Of a stretch of DNA of 64,000 bases, positions 34,958 to 43,526 are shown in pieces. Source of the stretch: Lachnospiraceae bacterium (GTDB taxonomy: Bacteria > Bacillota > Clostridia > Lachnospirales > Lachnospiraceae). How positions within the stretch are numbered: the stretch's first letter is position 1; each line of letters opens with the position of its first letter. The notes under the pieces were generated by a model, which was not told the DNA's origin, searched no databases, and saw only the letters and a program-made list of their open reading frames with translations. The position numbers and the translations under genes were made by a program. The stretch is from positions 12,181-76,180 of the forward strand of contig VSNQ01000005.1 of NCBI GenBank assembly GCA_009774395.1, given 5' to 3'.

Positions 34958-35059
34958 TTTGCCAAACTGCCGCCATTTTTTTCTTTTTCAACTTATGCAC
35001 CCCATATGGAGTGCAACTTTCGCACTTGTCAAACCGCCGCCATTTTTTTCTTTTTCTTC
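34958..35059. repeat. 35-bp direct repeat around a near-palindrome
   Basis: The segment at 34958-34992 recurs at 35025-35059 with few changes (shared CGCCATTTTTTTCTTTTTC). Between them lies GCACCCCATATGGAGTGC, a near-perfect palindrome. On the minus strand a TTGACA hexamer sits near 35026-35031, but no good -10 follows at the right distance. This is the leader of the WecE-type gene. Confidence 0.45.
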
Positions 35060-35159
35060 ATATTACACACATCAGGCATATTTTGCAAGATTGAATCGGA
35101 TTCTATTATCCTGAACGGCAAAAAGAGTGTTACAATGCAGCCTTGCTGGATTGCAGCAT

Positions 35160-37028
35160 CTATTTCCCAAAACATCCGTGTAGAAGACTTGGTGGGTAGA
35201 ACACTTGATATTGTTTGGATTGATACACTGCTTTATATTGTTTCTTCTGCATAAATTCCCAAATTACAGAAAACTTTTGATAACGGATGCCGCTTTGCTG
35301 CTTAAGCTTGTTAACTGCTTGTGTGCCGAAAATAACCACCGGCAACTCATCATTTTTTTCATTGCTAATGTTGTCTAAATCCTGCTGCAGCCGTGTCAGC
35401 GGATTAGAATCTAAATCCGGCCACGTCGTAAATACTGCGGATTCCATATTAAATATATAGGCAAGCGCCGGAATATCACCGTAAAGTATCAACTTTTTCT
35501 TGGTAAGATTATTTTCTACTAAAAACTGGTCAAGAGCCTCCAACAGTTCTTTCTTTTCTGTTGTCGTTTTCAGCCCGTTCACTTTGTCGCTGCTTTGGAG
35601 ATAAACTGTCTGACGCTGTTCTTCTGCCGCCATGCCGATTGGCTGTTTATCATGAAATACGAAAAAAATACCAAACAACAGACTCTGTAATACCATGCCC
35701 GCCAGCAAAACCCCTATCCCCCAGCGAAAAACAAATGCGTGTGCAACGCCTTTAAATTGGCGGAATACCGTAGTTAACATAAGCGCAGAAACAGGCGCTG
35801 TTAGAAACAAGTTGTTAATAATCGGATAAAGCCCATTATTGCTTCCAAGCGGTGTAATCCAAATAATGACCAACAAAAAAACCGCCCAAAGCTTTAATTT
35901 TTCACCAATCTGCCGACACATAAGACACCAGATACAAAGCGCATTGACAATCAATAGATAAACAACTGCCCACTTATACATACTAAAATACTCTGTATAG
36001 TCAAAGTCAAACATCCCTCTGCCATAACACAGCCGCACAAGCACCAGCAATCCAATGATGTAAAGCCCATACGCTGTTAAATACAACACTTTAGCCATAC
36101 GGTTTCTGCCAAAGTCCGGCAGTCTTTGATTTCCTGTGCTCTGTGATTTTTGTTCAAAAATCTTTGTTAAAAGAGCAAATGCCGCAAATCCAGCCGCCAT
36201 ATACGCCAAAAAGAGAAACAGCCAAACACTGTTTTCAATATAATCGGCAAACATTGCCGTAACCATAGAATCCGGTTTGTAGTCCGTAGCTGTATCTGTC
36301 ATGGCAAATAGCCCTTGCACCATTTCCGGATAAGTTGCAAAACCATACCGAATACTAATATATATGATTGGTACTAAAAACCCCACAAAATATCCGGCAA
36401 TACACCGTATTGTCCGCCTTATCAGCCGCTGCCATCTTGTATTTGCATCTGTCTGAAAACAGGAATACCACACTGGCAGAATCAATGCCATATATGTAAT
36501 ATTTGGCATACGAACCGCGACGCAAAGCCCAAGAATAACGCCTGCTATTATATAATAGTTTTCTTTATCTTTTGTAATTGCCTGATATAGTAAAAGCGCT
36601 GCCGCTGTAATAAAAAAATATCCTAAATAATGATATAAAATAACAGATGGTGCCCAGCAGAGCGAAACTGCTGTAAACTCTGCCAGAAAAAGGATATGTT
36701 TTTCCCACCAAGCGCCCTGCGCCTGCACACACAGCCGCACAAAAAATAAATATACCACCGCGGCAGTTATCCCTATTAACAGGCTGGTATAAAAATTCAT
36801 GCCCACCCATGTATTTCCAAACGGCAACCAGCTTAAGAGCCGCCCGACAATATTAGAAAGATATGTTGCAAATTTCCATGTTTTATTTAAGCTGTCAAAA
36901 TATTGATAGTTGCCAAGAGAATATCCGGCATCCATAATGTCCAGCCCTGTCCATGCATGACGCAGCGGATAAACCAATAACAGCAACGCACTCAAATAAA
37001 CAACGGCTTTTTGCTTCAACTGACGCAT
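35160..37028 (-). CDS. Polytopic membrane protein, probable GT-C glycosyltransferase
   Basis: About 622 residues. After the first helix, GLDIMDAGYSLGNYQYF carries the acidic motif expected in the first outer loop of GT-C enzymes; about eleven more membrane segments follow, then a soluble C-terminal domain (about 470-620) with LILYGDIPALAY. ATG 37028 lies seven bases after AGGAGG. The leader contains a 15-bp tandem array (37041-37120) ending in that ribosome site. A small hairpin with GCTGCA arms lies just beyond the stop. It probably transfers a sugar from a polyprenyl carrier outside the cell. Confidence 0.65.
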   Translation of the reverse strand: MRQLKQKAVVYLSALLLLVYPLRHAWTGLDIMDAGYSLGNYQYFDSLNKTWKFATYLSNIVGRLLSWLPFGNTWVGMNFYTSLLIGITAAVVYLFFVRLCVQAQGAWWEKHILFLAEFTAVSLCWAPSVILYHYLGYFFITAAALLLYQAITKDKENYYIIAGVILGLCVAVRMPNITYMALILPVWYSCFQTDANTRWQRLIRRTIRCIAGYFVGFLVPIIYISIRYGFATYPEMVQGLFAMTDTATDYKPDSMVTAMFADYIENSVWLFLFLAYMAAGFAAFALLTKIFEQKSQSTGNQRLPDFGRNRMAKVLYLTAYGLYIIGLLVLVRLCYGRGMFDFDYTEYFSMYKWAVVYLLIVNALCIWCLMCRQIGEKLKLWAVFLLVIIWITPLGSNNGLYPIINNLFLTAPVSALMLTTVFRQFKGVAHAFVFRWGIGVLLAGMVLQSLLFGIFFVFHDKQPIGMAAEEQRQTVYLQSSDKVNGLKTTTEKKELLEALDQFLVENNLTKKKLILYGDIPALAYIFNMESAVFTTWPDLDSNPLTRLQQDLDNISNEKNDELPVVIFGTQAVNKLKQQSGIRYQKFSVIWEFMQKKQYKAVYQSKQYQVFYPPSLLHGCFGK

Positions 37029-37040
37029 TTGCAATCCTCC

Positions 37041-37130
37041 TTTCTATTAGCAGGCTTTCTATTAGCAGGCTTTCTACTAGCAGGCTTTCTACTAGCAGGC
37101 TTTCTATTAGCAGGCTTTCTATAATGTCAA
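37041..37130 (-). promoter_or_regulatory. 15-bp tandem array in the leader, with a TTGACA box at its upstream edge
   Basis: Five complete 15-bp units (TAGAAAGCCTGCTAA or ...CTAG on the minus strand) at 37041-37115 plus a partial sixth, directly abutting the AGGAGG ribosome site of the 37028 gene. Each unit contains an AGAAAG Shine-Dalgarno-like stretch and a TAATAG or TAGTAG hexamer. TTGACA lies at 37125-37130. Copy-number change would alter leader length by multiples of 15 nt. Confidence 0.6.
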
Positions 37131-37245
37131 GCCCTTTTATTTTCAATAAATTATTTTAGATTACAATTCAGCCTTGCTGAATGTAACGCATCAAGCCATT
37201 CAAAACCACTTTGGTTAAAACTACCTAATCAATATACTTTTTATA

Positions 37246-37345
37246 CTACATAACACCAGAACTTACCATACTGCATTGGTTAAACGTATATGGCTGGCGT
37301 TATGTAGTCAGGTTACTCGGAAATTTTAACTGTTAAGCAGTATAA
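37246..37345 (-). repeat. Long dispersed hairpin repeat, copy 2 (uninterrupted)
   Basis: Reverse complement of the repeat at 4684-4771, extended to TATACTGC. Arms on the minus strand: CTACATAACGCCAG and CTGGTGTTATGTAG. It shows the sequence that existed before the 76-bp element landed in the 4.6-kb copy. It lies between the acyltransferase stop and the leader of the 37028 gene. Confidence 0.75.
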
Positions 37346-37353
37346 ACTGTTCC

Positions 37354-38415
37354 CTACCTTCTATGAAAAATTAATCTAGCTATATTAAACCGGATTATCT
37401 CAATTGCAGTACATATGATATATACGGTAAGTACCGTAAATATCATATGTACCAACAATCCGCCGACTGACTGCGTTCTCTGCTCCTCACAATGGAACCA
37501 CTTAGGCCATTGGCTGCGAAGTTCTATATGCTCATGAATCAAATAGACGCCGAACGTTGCGCCGGACAAAAGTTCTATCGGTTTGCGCAACCGCTTCAGA
37601 ACAGGAGAATCCTGCCATGTATTTACAAAAAATATAAAGCCCCCAACTGCCGCCGTATAGCAGAACAAATAATTGTACGTATAGCTGTAATTTATTAAGT
37701 CCTCCAGCTTTCCCGTTTTGAGAAAAACCATCCGCAGCACGAGAAACGAAGCAAATATCATTGCCACGCTTCCCAAATACAGCAGTGCCGCCTTTGCTCT
37801 GCTCTTTATTTGTTTTACGCCATAACGCCGCAAATAGCCGCCAGTCAGATACAGCACCATAAACCAAAAAGCATCATATCCATATTTGTCCCATGGTAAC
37901 TGCATGGGAAGCACTGTTTTGGAAATGCTAAACAGCAAAAGCATCACCAATATTATAGATTTTATCTGCCTTTTGTCAAAATACGCAAATCCAGCATCGA
38001 AAAAAGGCATAAGCAGACAAAGAATAATATAAGAAGTCGCAAACCAATAGTGCTCTGTTACAATCGGAAATATATACGTAAAAATTCGATAAATATCCGG
38101 TTTCTGCCCGCCTATTATACCGGCAGCGATGCCAATTATCACCGAATAAAAAAACACCTGCTTCCAAATCCGAAAAGGTCTTTGCAGAGAATATGTTCCA
38201 CCGCCGAAATAACCGCTAATCAGTACATAGAGATTCACTGCCGACAGACACAATGCTTCTAAAAACCAAATCGTATAACCTGCAGCAGTTAACTCTGGAT
38301 CGGACGGTTTTCCAAGCAAGCCGCCTTTTCCGAAATAATGCAGGCATACAATCATTAGCATTGCCACAATCCGCAATACTTCGCAATTTAATTGTCGTTC
38401 CTTTTTATTGGACAT
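37354..38415 (-). CDS. Membrane O-acyltransferase (acyltransferase-3/WecH-OafA family)
   Basis: About 353 residues with ten membrane segments. It starts NCEVLRIVAMLMIVCLHYFGKGG, the usual first helix with catalytic His; later HYWFATSYIILCLLMPFF and GVYLIHEHIELR match the family. It transfers an acetyl or similar group to the sugar polymer in the membrane. ATG 38415 is chosen because GGGGGTG lies five bases before it and because the protein then begins like its relatives. It directly follows pseG in the operon, so pseudaminic-acid O-acylation is possible. Confidence 0.88.
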   Translation of the reverse strand: MSNKKERQLNCEVLRIVAMLMIVCLHYFGKGGLLGKPSDPELTAAGYTIWFLEALCLSAVNLYVLISGYFGGGTYSLQRPFRIWKQVFFYSVIIGIAAGIIGGQKPDIYRIFTYIFPIVTEHYWFATSYIILCLLMPFFDAGFAYFDKRQIKSIILVMLLLFSISKTVLPMQLPWDKYGYDAFWFMVLYLTGGYLRRYGVKQIKSRAKAALLYLGSVAMIFASFLVLRMVFLKTGKLEDLINYSYTYNYLFCYTAAVGGFIFFVNTWQDSPVLKRLRKPIELLSGATFGVYLIHEHIELRSQWPKWFHCEEQRTQSVGGLLVHMIFTVLTVYIICTAIEIIRFNIARLIFHRR

Positions 38416-38512
38416 TGCACACCCCCATAAGCCTGATAAGTCGGCGTTATTGGCAAACATTAACGTTCGCCAGTATATATAATATATTATATATAGCATA
38501 TAATTTCTAAAA

Positions 38513-39562
38513 TTATAACGCCTGTAATTTTATAATTTCCTCTGCCAGCCGAACAGCGCCCTTTCCATCTACCAATGTCCTTTCCTGCATAGAAAGGCGT
38601 TCTCGATAAATTCGGTCATAGATACAGTGGTTTAGTGCCTGCAAAATATTAGAAACTACCTGTTCTTTATCCTCCGCAAATGCCCCAGCATTTACAATAT
38701 CCGTTAATCCTGCCAACGCCTGCGCTCCCTGTCGCTGATTCTCAGCAAAATAAAAACAAATCATCGGCACTCCGATTGCACAGACTTCATATACCGTACT
38801 TCCTGCTGCAGTTATTACCACATCACACTTTTTTATTAACGCTTCCATATTCTGTACATTTTCATAGATAATAAAAAATTCTTTTTCTGCGCATAATGCC
38901 TTTAATTGTGCTGTATATTGATTCATAGGGCCGCTGACAATATGAAATAAAATTTTATTTGTTTGGTTCTTGTCTTCCCTAATACATTCTTTCCAAATTG
39001 CTTCTATTATACTGCCCGCCGCAAAACAAGGATCGCTTCCGCCGGTCGTTATCATAACATCCGTTACTTTATCTTTCACTTGATATACTGTATTATCCTG
39101 AAATGCTTTGCGCAGTGGCATATATTCCACTCCTAATAACACCTTTTTGGGTGAGCTGCCTTGCTGATAATTCTCCCATAGTTGTTTTGCGTAAATATTG
39201 TAATTTATTAATAAATCCACTGGATAGGCATTCCCCATATCTTCAAGGCACACTGTTTTGCATAGCTTCCCTAATTCTTTATAATATTCTATTGATACCT
39301 GATAGCTGTCTACCAGAATAACATCCTCTTTCTTTAACAATGTGGACAGTTTCTCTAATTCTGACTGCATATGCCGGTAATCCGTTCCCAGCACTTTCGC
39401 CGCAAATCCTCTGTCTGCAACCATATTATAACAGATATTATCTGCCAGCAGAAATACAGGTTCTTCAGCGCCTGTTTCCTTTACTGCCTCCGCAATGGAA
39501 AGACACCGCATAATATGCCCGATCCCAATTGCCGCATTGCCATCTGCCCGAATATAAAACAC
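38513..39562 (-). CDS. pseG: UDP-2,4-diacetamido-2,4,6-trideoxy-beta-L-altropyranose hydrolase
   Basis: 349 residues. It opens FYIRADGNAAIGIGHIMRCLSIAE, the hallmark glycine-rich motif with catalytic His of PseG, a GT-B-like hydrolase that removes UDP before condensation with phosphoenolpyruvate. C-terminal ITTGGSDPC and ITAAGSTVYEVCAIGVP fit the nucleotide-binding half. The start is GTG 39562 after GGGAGGGG. It is 12 bp from the PIG-L gene. Fourth step of the pseudaminic pathway. Confidence 0.93.
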   Translation of the reverse strand: MFYIRADGNAAIGIGHIMRCLSIAEAVKETGAEEPVFLLADNICYNMVADRGFAAKVLGTDYRHMQSELEKLSTLLKKEDVILVDSYQVSIEYYKELGKLCKTVCLEDMGNAYPVDLLINYNIYAKQLWENYQQGSSPKKVLLGVEYMPLRKAFQDNTVYQVKDKVTDVMITTGGSDPCFAAGSIIEAIWKECIREDKNQTNKILFHIVSGPMNQYTAQLKALCAEKEFFIIYENVQNMEALIKKCDVVITAAGSTVYEVCAIGVPMICFYFAENQRQGAQALAGLTDIVNAGAFAEDKEQVVSNILQALNHCIYDRIYRERLSMQERTLVDGKGAVRLAEEIIKLQAL

Positions 39563-39574
39563 GATACCCCTCCC

Positions 39575-40264
39575 TTATTTTACCATTTTCCGTAGCAGCA
39601 TAAATGCCTCTGCACGTTCCATTCCTGCCGCCATACCGCGCGTTTTAGACAGAACATCCATTCCCTCAAGACTTCTGGGATGCGGAAACTGACATAATTC
39701 GGAAACATAACACCTCATTGCCTGTTCCTTTTTGATATAGTATGCGGAAATATCCACAAATACATTAGGACGAAATGTGGGCTGTGCGCTATAATCAAAA
39801 TTCCATTCTGAGGAGGAAAGTGTTTCAAAAGCATATACTTCCTCCACACAATATGCACCAATTGGACGCGTTGCTGTTAATACTGCCCGCGCGGTATATT
39901 GGTGGTCAATGTTTAAGTCCCCGCTGTAATGCGTATAAACTATCTGCGGCTGCAAATCCTGAATCTGCCGCTCCACTACCTTAACAATATCCAGCAAATC
40001 CACTTGGTCAAAACGATTATCGGGAAAATCAGCAAAAAAAACCTCCTGATACCCGATTGCCTTTGCACTCTCTATTGTATTTTGATGAAGTTCTGCGACG
40101 ACTGCCTTGTCGATATCCTCTCTATGCACACCACGCGAAGTCTGCCCTTCCCCTAAAATCAGCGCATATACCCGAGCACCTGCCGCTGCATAACGTGCCG
40201 CCGTACCGCCAACCCCAAGAATCTCATCATCTGGATGTGCTGCCACCACTAAAACTGTCCTCAT
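39575..40264 (-). CDS. PIG-L family N-deacetylase
   Basis: 229 residues. Zinc-binding AHPDDEILGVGG at the start and HYSGDLNIDHQYTARAV further on are the defining metal motifs of PIG-L/LmbE deacetylases (as in GlcNAc-PI, mycothiol and bacillithiol pathways). It has no signal peptide, so it acts in the cytoplasm. Placed between pseG and a formyltransferase gene, it may remove one N-acetyl group from a pseudaminic intermediate or nucleotide sugar. It is not part of the standard Pse pathway. Confidence 0.88.
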   Translation of the reverse strand: MRTVLVVAAHPDDEILGVGGTAARYAAAGARVYALILGEGQTSRGVHREDIDKAVVAELHQNTIESAKAIGYQEVFFADFPDNRFDQVDLLDIVKVVERQIQDLQPQIVYTHYSGDLNIDHQYTARAVLTATRPIGAYCVEEVYAFETLSSSEWNFDYSAQPTFRPNVFVDISAYYIKKEQAMRCYVSELCQFPHPRSLEGMDVLSKTRGMAAGMERAEAFMLLRKMVK

Positions 40265-40296
40265 TCATTTCTCCCCATAATAATTCTTTTCAATAT

Positions 40297-40983
40297 TTAT
40301 TTTATTTGAAACTGTACTTTCGCCTCCAGCAGTCTGCCGCTCTTATCAAGTTCTGCCTCCTCAAAAGTCAACCGATATCCGCCAAAATCAATATATGCCC
40401 TTGGATACCCTTCCGCATCCAGCATACGAATATAATCATAAATTGTATTTAATTCCATATTATCTGTTATTTCACTGTCCTCTGGTTTTCTGCGTTTAAA
40501 AATTACAGGTTCTCCGCTCTGCGGCACTGGTTCAAGTTTCTTTTCGAGAAAACAAGGCAACATTTCATTGAAAATCACATTCGCACAACGGATAAAAATA
40601 TCCTGCGCTGTCCCCTCCAAGGAAAGCGGTTTCTTCATGTAAATCGGGCCGCCGTCAAGCTGCGGCGTAACACGAAGTGCCGAAATCTTTGTTTCTTTGT
40701 GTCCCCGCACAATGAGATTCTGCAAAGGACTGCCGCCTCTACCATATGGCAAGTCAGTCATATGAAATACCACGCACTCCCACTGATTTGTAATTTCCTC
40801 CGGAATATAGTAAGACCAATGAGGAAAGAAAATATAGTCAGGATTAAAGTCACACACGTTATCATATGTAAGTTCGTCTTTTCCTGTAAAAATACGAACT
40901 TCGTGAGCTTCTTTCAGCCGCCGCTGCATTTCTCTTGCACGCTCAATATTCCATGACTTTATGGTCGCAATAATTATTTTCAC
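40297..40983 (-). CDS. Formyltransferase-like protein (methionyl-tRNA formyltransferase fold, PseJ-like)
   Basis: 228 residues. FFPHWSYYIPEEI, FHMTDLPYGRGGSPLQNLI and LDGGPIY are the formyl-transferase core with catalytic His and Asp. The Asn that usually stands two residues before the His appears to be Val here, so the active site differs from the classic N-H-D set. It likely formylates an amino sugar with N10-formyl-tetrahydrofolate. The start is GTG 40983 after AAGGAGAGG. A formyltransferase that acts in pseudaminic synthesis (PseJ) is known from Anoxybacillus as I recall; this could be equivalent. Confidence 0.8.
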   Translation of the reverse strand: MKIIIATIKSWNIERAREMQRRLKEAHEVRIFTGKDELTYDNVCDFNPDYIFFPHWSYYIPEEITNQWECVVFHMTDLPYGRGGSPLQNLIVRGHKETKISALRVTPQLDGGPIYMKKPLSLEGTAQDIFIRCANVIFNEMLPCFLEKKLEPVPQSGEPVIFKRRKPEDSEITDNMELNTIYDYIRMLDAEGYPRAYIDFGGYRLTFEEAELDKSGRLLEAKVQFQIK

Positions 40984-41004
40984 TGCTGCCTCTCCTTCCT
41001 CCGT

Positions 41005-42564
41005 TTATAAATCCAACGTAAATGTAATATAGTCCTCATTTTCTGTCCGCGTATATCCGCAACGTTCAAACGCTTTAATAGAAGCTGTATTTTGATGCTT
41101 TACTTGTCCCATCAGTTTAGTAACGCCCGTTATTTCATTCTCTGCCTTTTCTTTTATCAACTCTAATACATTACTTCCGAAACCACGTCCGCGCATATCT
41201 GGCGCAATACTGTAGTCTATCTTCCCAACGCCCTTCTCTATATTCAATCGAATCTGTCCAACTGGAATTTGCCTATGGTATAAAATATACTGCCGTATGG
41301 TATTATCCTCCAATACCTTGCGAAACCATTCTTGATGTGTTTCAAACGGAATATGCGCCGTCTGAAATGCATTGCACCGGACAACTGGATCATTTGCCCA
41401 CACAAAAAGCATTCCGCAGTCCCTCTCCCCAGCTTCCTGCAAATAAAGTTCTGACAGAGGTTCCTTCATATTTATTTCCTGATTATTTCCCGCAATATCA
41501 ATCTCCTTGATATCATCCCCAGCTATATCCCCAAATGTTAGTGGTGTTCCCCGTTTTAAAGAATGTAATGCTTTTTTTCCAATCACTTCCTTATAATACT
41601 TGGGTTTCAGCCCGTATGCTGGACGGATGCTTCGTATATTCTCCGGCGTAAGCATTTCCCCAGCCTTAATATCCTGCACTACAAAAAGCGATCGGCGAAA
41701 ATTTGCGTTACTCTCCTCCTGTTTGGAAACGCCGTATGACACAGTCCCCAACGCTTTCTCTACTTCACGCACCTGATGAACCATTTCCCGAAACTCCTGC
41801 GGCTCCATTGAAAACACCGAATCGGGATTGGGAATTTTGCGGCTGATGCAGAAATGTTTCTCAATAATATTTGCCCCCAGCGCAACCGCTGTCGCTGCAC
41901 TAAACGCCCCCATTGAATGATCGCTTAGTCCAACTGGTATTCCAAAAGACTGCTTCATATGCCGAATGGTACTTAAATTCATCTCCTTTGCTTTTGCCGG
42001 ATATGCACTGGAACATTTCATCATTGCAAGCTGATAATTCCCCGTCTTATAAATCGTTTCCACCGCCTCCTGAATCTCCGCAAACGTTCCCATTCCTGTA
42101 GACATGATAATCGGCTTATTTTTGGAAGCAATATATTCTAACAGCGGAATATCTACCAATTCAAACGAGGCAATTTTATAAAAACTTAACCCCAATTCCT
42201 CCAAAAAATCAACAGAAGTTTTGTCAAACGGTGTCGAAAGAAAATCAATGCCAACACTTGCCGCCTCATCGCGCAGCTTCACCTGCCATTCCCAAGGTGT
42301 ATATGCTTTTTGATAAAGCGAATAGAGATTTTCACCCTCCCATGTTCCCTTTTCAATATGAAAATACGAATTATCACAATCAATGGTCATTGTATCCGGC
42401 GTGTATGTCTGTATTTTTACACAGTCTGCGCCAGCCTCTTTCGCCGCATGAATTAATTCTTTTGCGCGCTCCAAACTGCCTGCATGATTTGCCGACATCT
42501 CCGCAATAATATACACGGGTTCACCGTCGCCGATTGTTCTGTTATTTAGTCGAATTTTTCTCAT
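41005..42564 (-). CDS. pseI: Pseudaminic-acid synthase fused to a GNAT acetyltransferase (PseI-PseH-like)
   Basis: 519 residues. Residues ~1-280 form the NeuB/PseI condensation barrel (YIIAEMSANHAGSL, DCVKIQTYTP, PIIMSTGMG, GLSDHS, IEKHFCI), followed by the SAF domain (~285-350). After a short linker, ~375-519 form a complete GNAT domain with YSIAPDMRGRGFGSNVLEL and NTASIKAFERCGYT. PseI condenses the free trideoxy sugar with phosphoenolpyruvate; PseH acetylates the 4-amino intermediate. Both activities appear joined, and no free pseH lies between pse genes. ATG 42564 has AGGAG seven bases upstream. The SAM/NANS part ends SPLTF-like, so the fusion is not a frameshift artefact. Confidence 0.92.
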   Translation of the reverse strand: MRKIRLNNRTIGDGEPVYIIAEMSANHAGSLERAKELIHAAKEAGADCVKIQTYTPDTMTIDCDNSYFHIEKGTWEGENLYSLYQKAYTPWEWQVKLRDEAASVGIDFLSTPFDKTSVDFLEELGLSFYKIASFELVDIPLLEYIASKNKPIIMSTGMGTFAEIQEAVETIYKTGNYQLAMMKCSSAYPAKAKEMNLSTIRHMKQSFGIPVGLSDHSMGAFSAATAVALGANIIEKHFCISRKIPNPDSVFSMEPQEFREMVHQVREVEKALGTVSYGVSKQEESNANFRRSLFVVQDIKAGEMLTPENIRSIRPAYGLKPKYYKEVIGKKALHSLKRGTPLTFGDIAGDDIKEIDIAGNNQEINMKEPLSELYLQEAGERDCGMLFVWANDPVVRCNAFQTAHIPFETHQEWFRKVLEDNTIRQYILYHRQIPVGQIRLNIEKGVGKIDYSIAPDMRGRGFGSNVLELIKEKAENEITGVTKLMGQVKHQNTASIKAFERCGYTRTENEDYITFTLDL

Positions 42565-42645
42565 TTTTATACTCCTTGCGTGCTTTGGACGCATACCAAT
42601 CAATAGTTATGGTATTTAATGTGGACTATACAAGCTACTCCAAAC

Positions 42646-43335
42646 TTACGTTTCCATTATAATACGGTATTTTATTTCCGCAATCTCCCAGTCCTCCAGC
42701 GTGTCAATATCCTGCACCATGCGCTCCTCCTGCACAAACGGCACCACATTTTCCATCCAGACTGCGCGCTGTCTGCGGAAACTTTCCACATTTAAACAAT
42801 AAAACTGCCCGCAATCGTGATAAAGTGGCTCTAAATCCTGTGAACGCTTCCGCATATTTTCCGGCCACTTCGGCACCAGCCTGCCATTTCGGATTACCAC
42901 ACACCGCTGCGGCGGAAAGGAGAATTTTACCACTGGAATTACACTGTCCACTTGCTCTTGCTCTAAAAGATGCATTGCTTCCTTTAATGCTTCCGGCGTT
43001 ACAAACGGCGCTGTCGGATAAATACAGCACGCATGACAAAATGTAATTCCCCTACGCGCATATTTGTCTAGCACTTCCCCAATCACCTCTGCTGTTGTTG
43101 CAAAATCATTCGCCGTTCCCGCGCTGCGCAGAAACGGTACCTTTGCCCCTGCCTTAAGCGCTGCCTGCGCAATCTCCTCGTCATCTGTAGAAACCATTAC
43201 CTCATCAAATAATTCCGTCTTAAGCGCCGCTTCAATGCTATACTCCAAAATCGGCTTTCCCAAAAATGGCTTTATATTCTTCCGCGGTATCCGCTTACTG
43301 CCTCCCCTTGCAGTAATAATCGCTATATTTTCCAT
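42646..43335 (-). CDS. pseF: CMP-pseudaminic acid synthetase (acylneuraminate cytidylyltransferase)
   Basis: 229 residues. AIITARGGSKRIPRKNIKPFLGKPILEYSI is shared by NeuA and PseF enzymes (first segment shown in part: ARGGSKRIPRKN). VMVSTDDEEIA and CCIYPTAPFVTPEAL follow. It activates pseudaminic acid with CTP. ATG 43335 follows GGGGGAATTGT. The leader upstream holds five degenerate 33-34-bp tandem repeats. Last step of precursor synthesis. Confidence 0.92.
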   Translation of the reverse strand: MENIAIITARGGSKRIPRKNIKPFLGKPILEYSIEAALKTELFDEVMVSTDDEEIAQAALKAGAKVPFLRSAGTANDFATTAEVIGEVLDKYARRGITFCHACCIYPTAPFVTPEALKEAMHLLEQEQVDSVIPVVKFSFPPQRCVVIRNGRLVPKWPENMRKRSQDLEPLYHDCGQFYCLNVESFRRQRAVWMENVVPFVQEERMVQDIDTLEDWEIAEIKYRIIMET

Positions 43336-43350
43336 ACAATTCCCCCATAC

Positions 43351-43518
43351 AGCTTTACACTAATTTCTAAAATATGCTGCATATTACTTTACACTATCTA
43401 TCAAAATATGCACATATTGCTTTACACTATCTATCAAAATATACACATATTGCTTTACACTGCCTATTAAAATATGCTACATATTGCTTTACTTATTCTA
43501 CAAAAATATACAACATTT
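43351..43518. repeat. Five degenerate 33-34-bp tandem repeats between pseC and pseF
   Basis: Units beginning GCTTTACACT or ACTTTACACT start near 43351, 43386, 43419, 43452 and 43486; the middle two are nearly identical. On the minus strand most contain an AATATG-TG-CATATT-like palindrome at about three helical turns spacing. It could be an operator array or an unstable spacer inside the operon. Confidence 0.55.
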
Positions 43519-43526
43519 CACCTTAA

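Noticed and set aside
35025..35060. Promoter with TTGACA upstream of the WecE-type gene
   Set aside because: No acceptable -10 at 16-18 bp; the TTGACA lies in a direct repeat.
36895..37146. Minus-strand frame with repeated ESLLI units over the 15-bp array
   Set aside because: It has only a TTG start, no ribosome site, and the repeats simply reflect the DNA array; it overlaps the real gene out of frame.
43380..43520. CRISPR array in the pseC-pseF gap
   Set aside because: Units are contiguous 33-34-bp degenerate repeats with no unique spacers and no cas genes.
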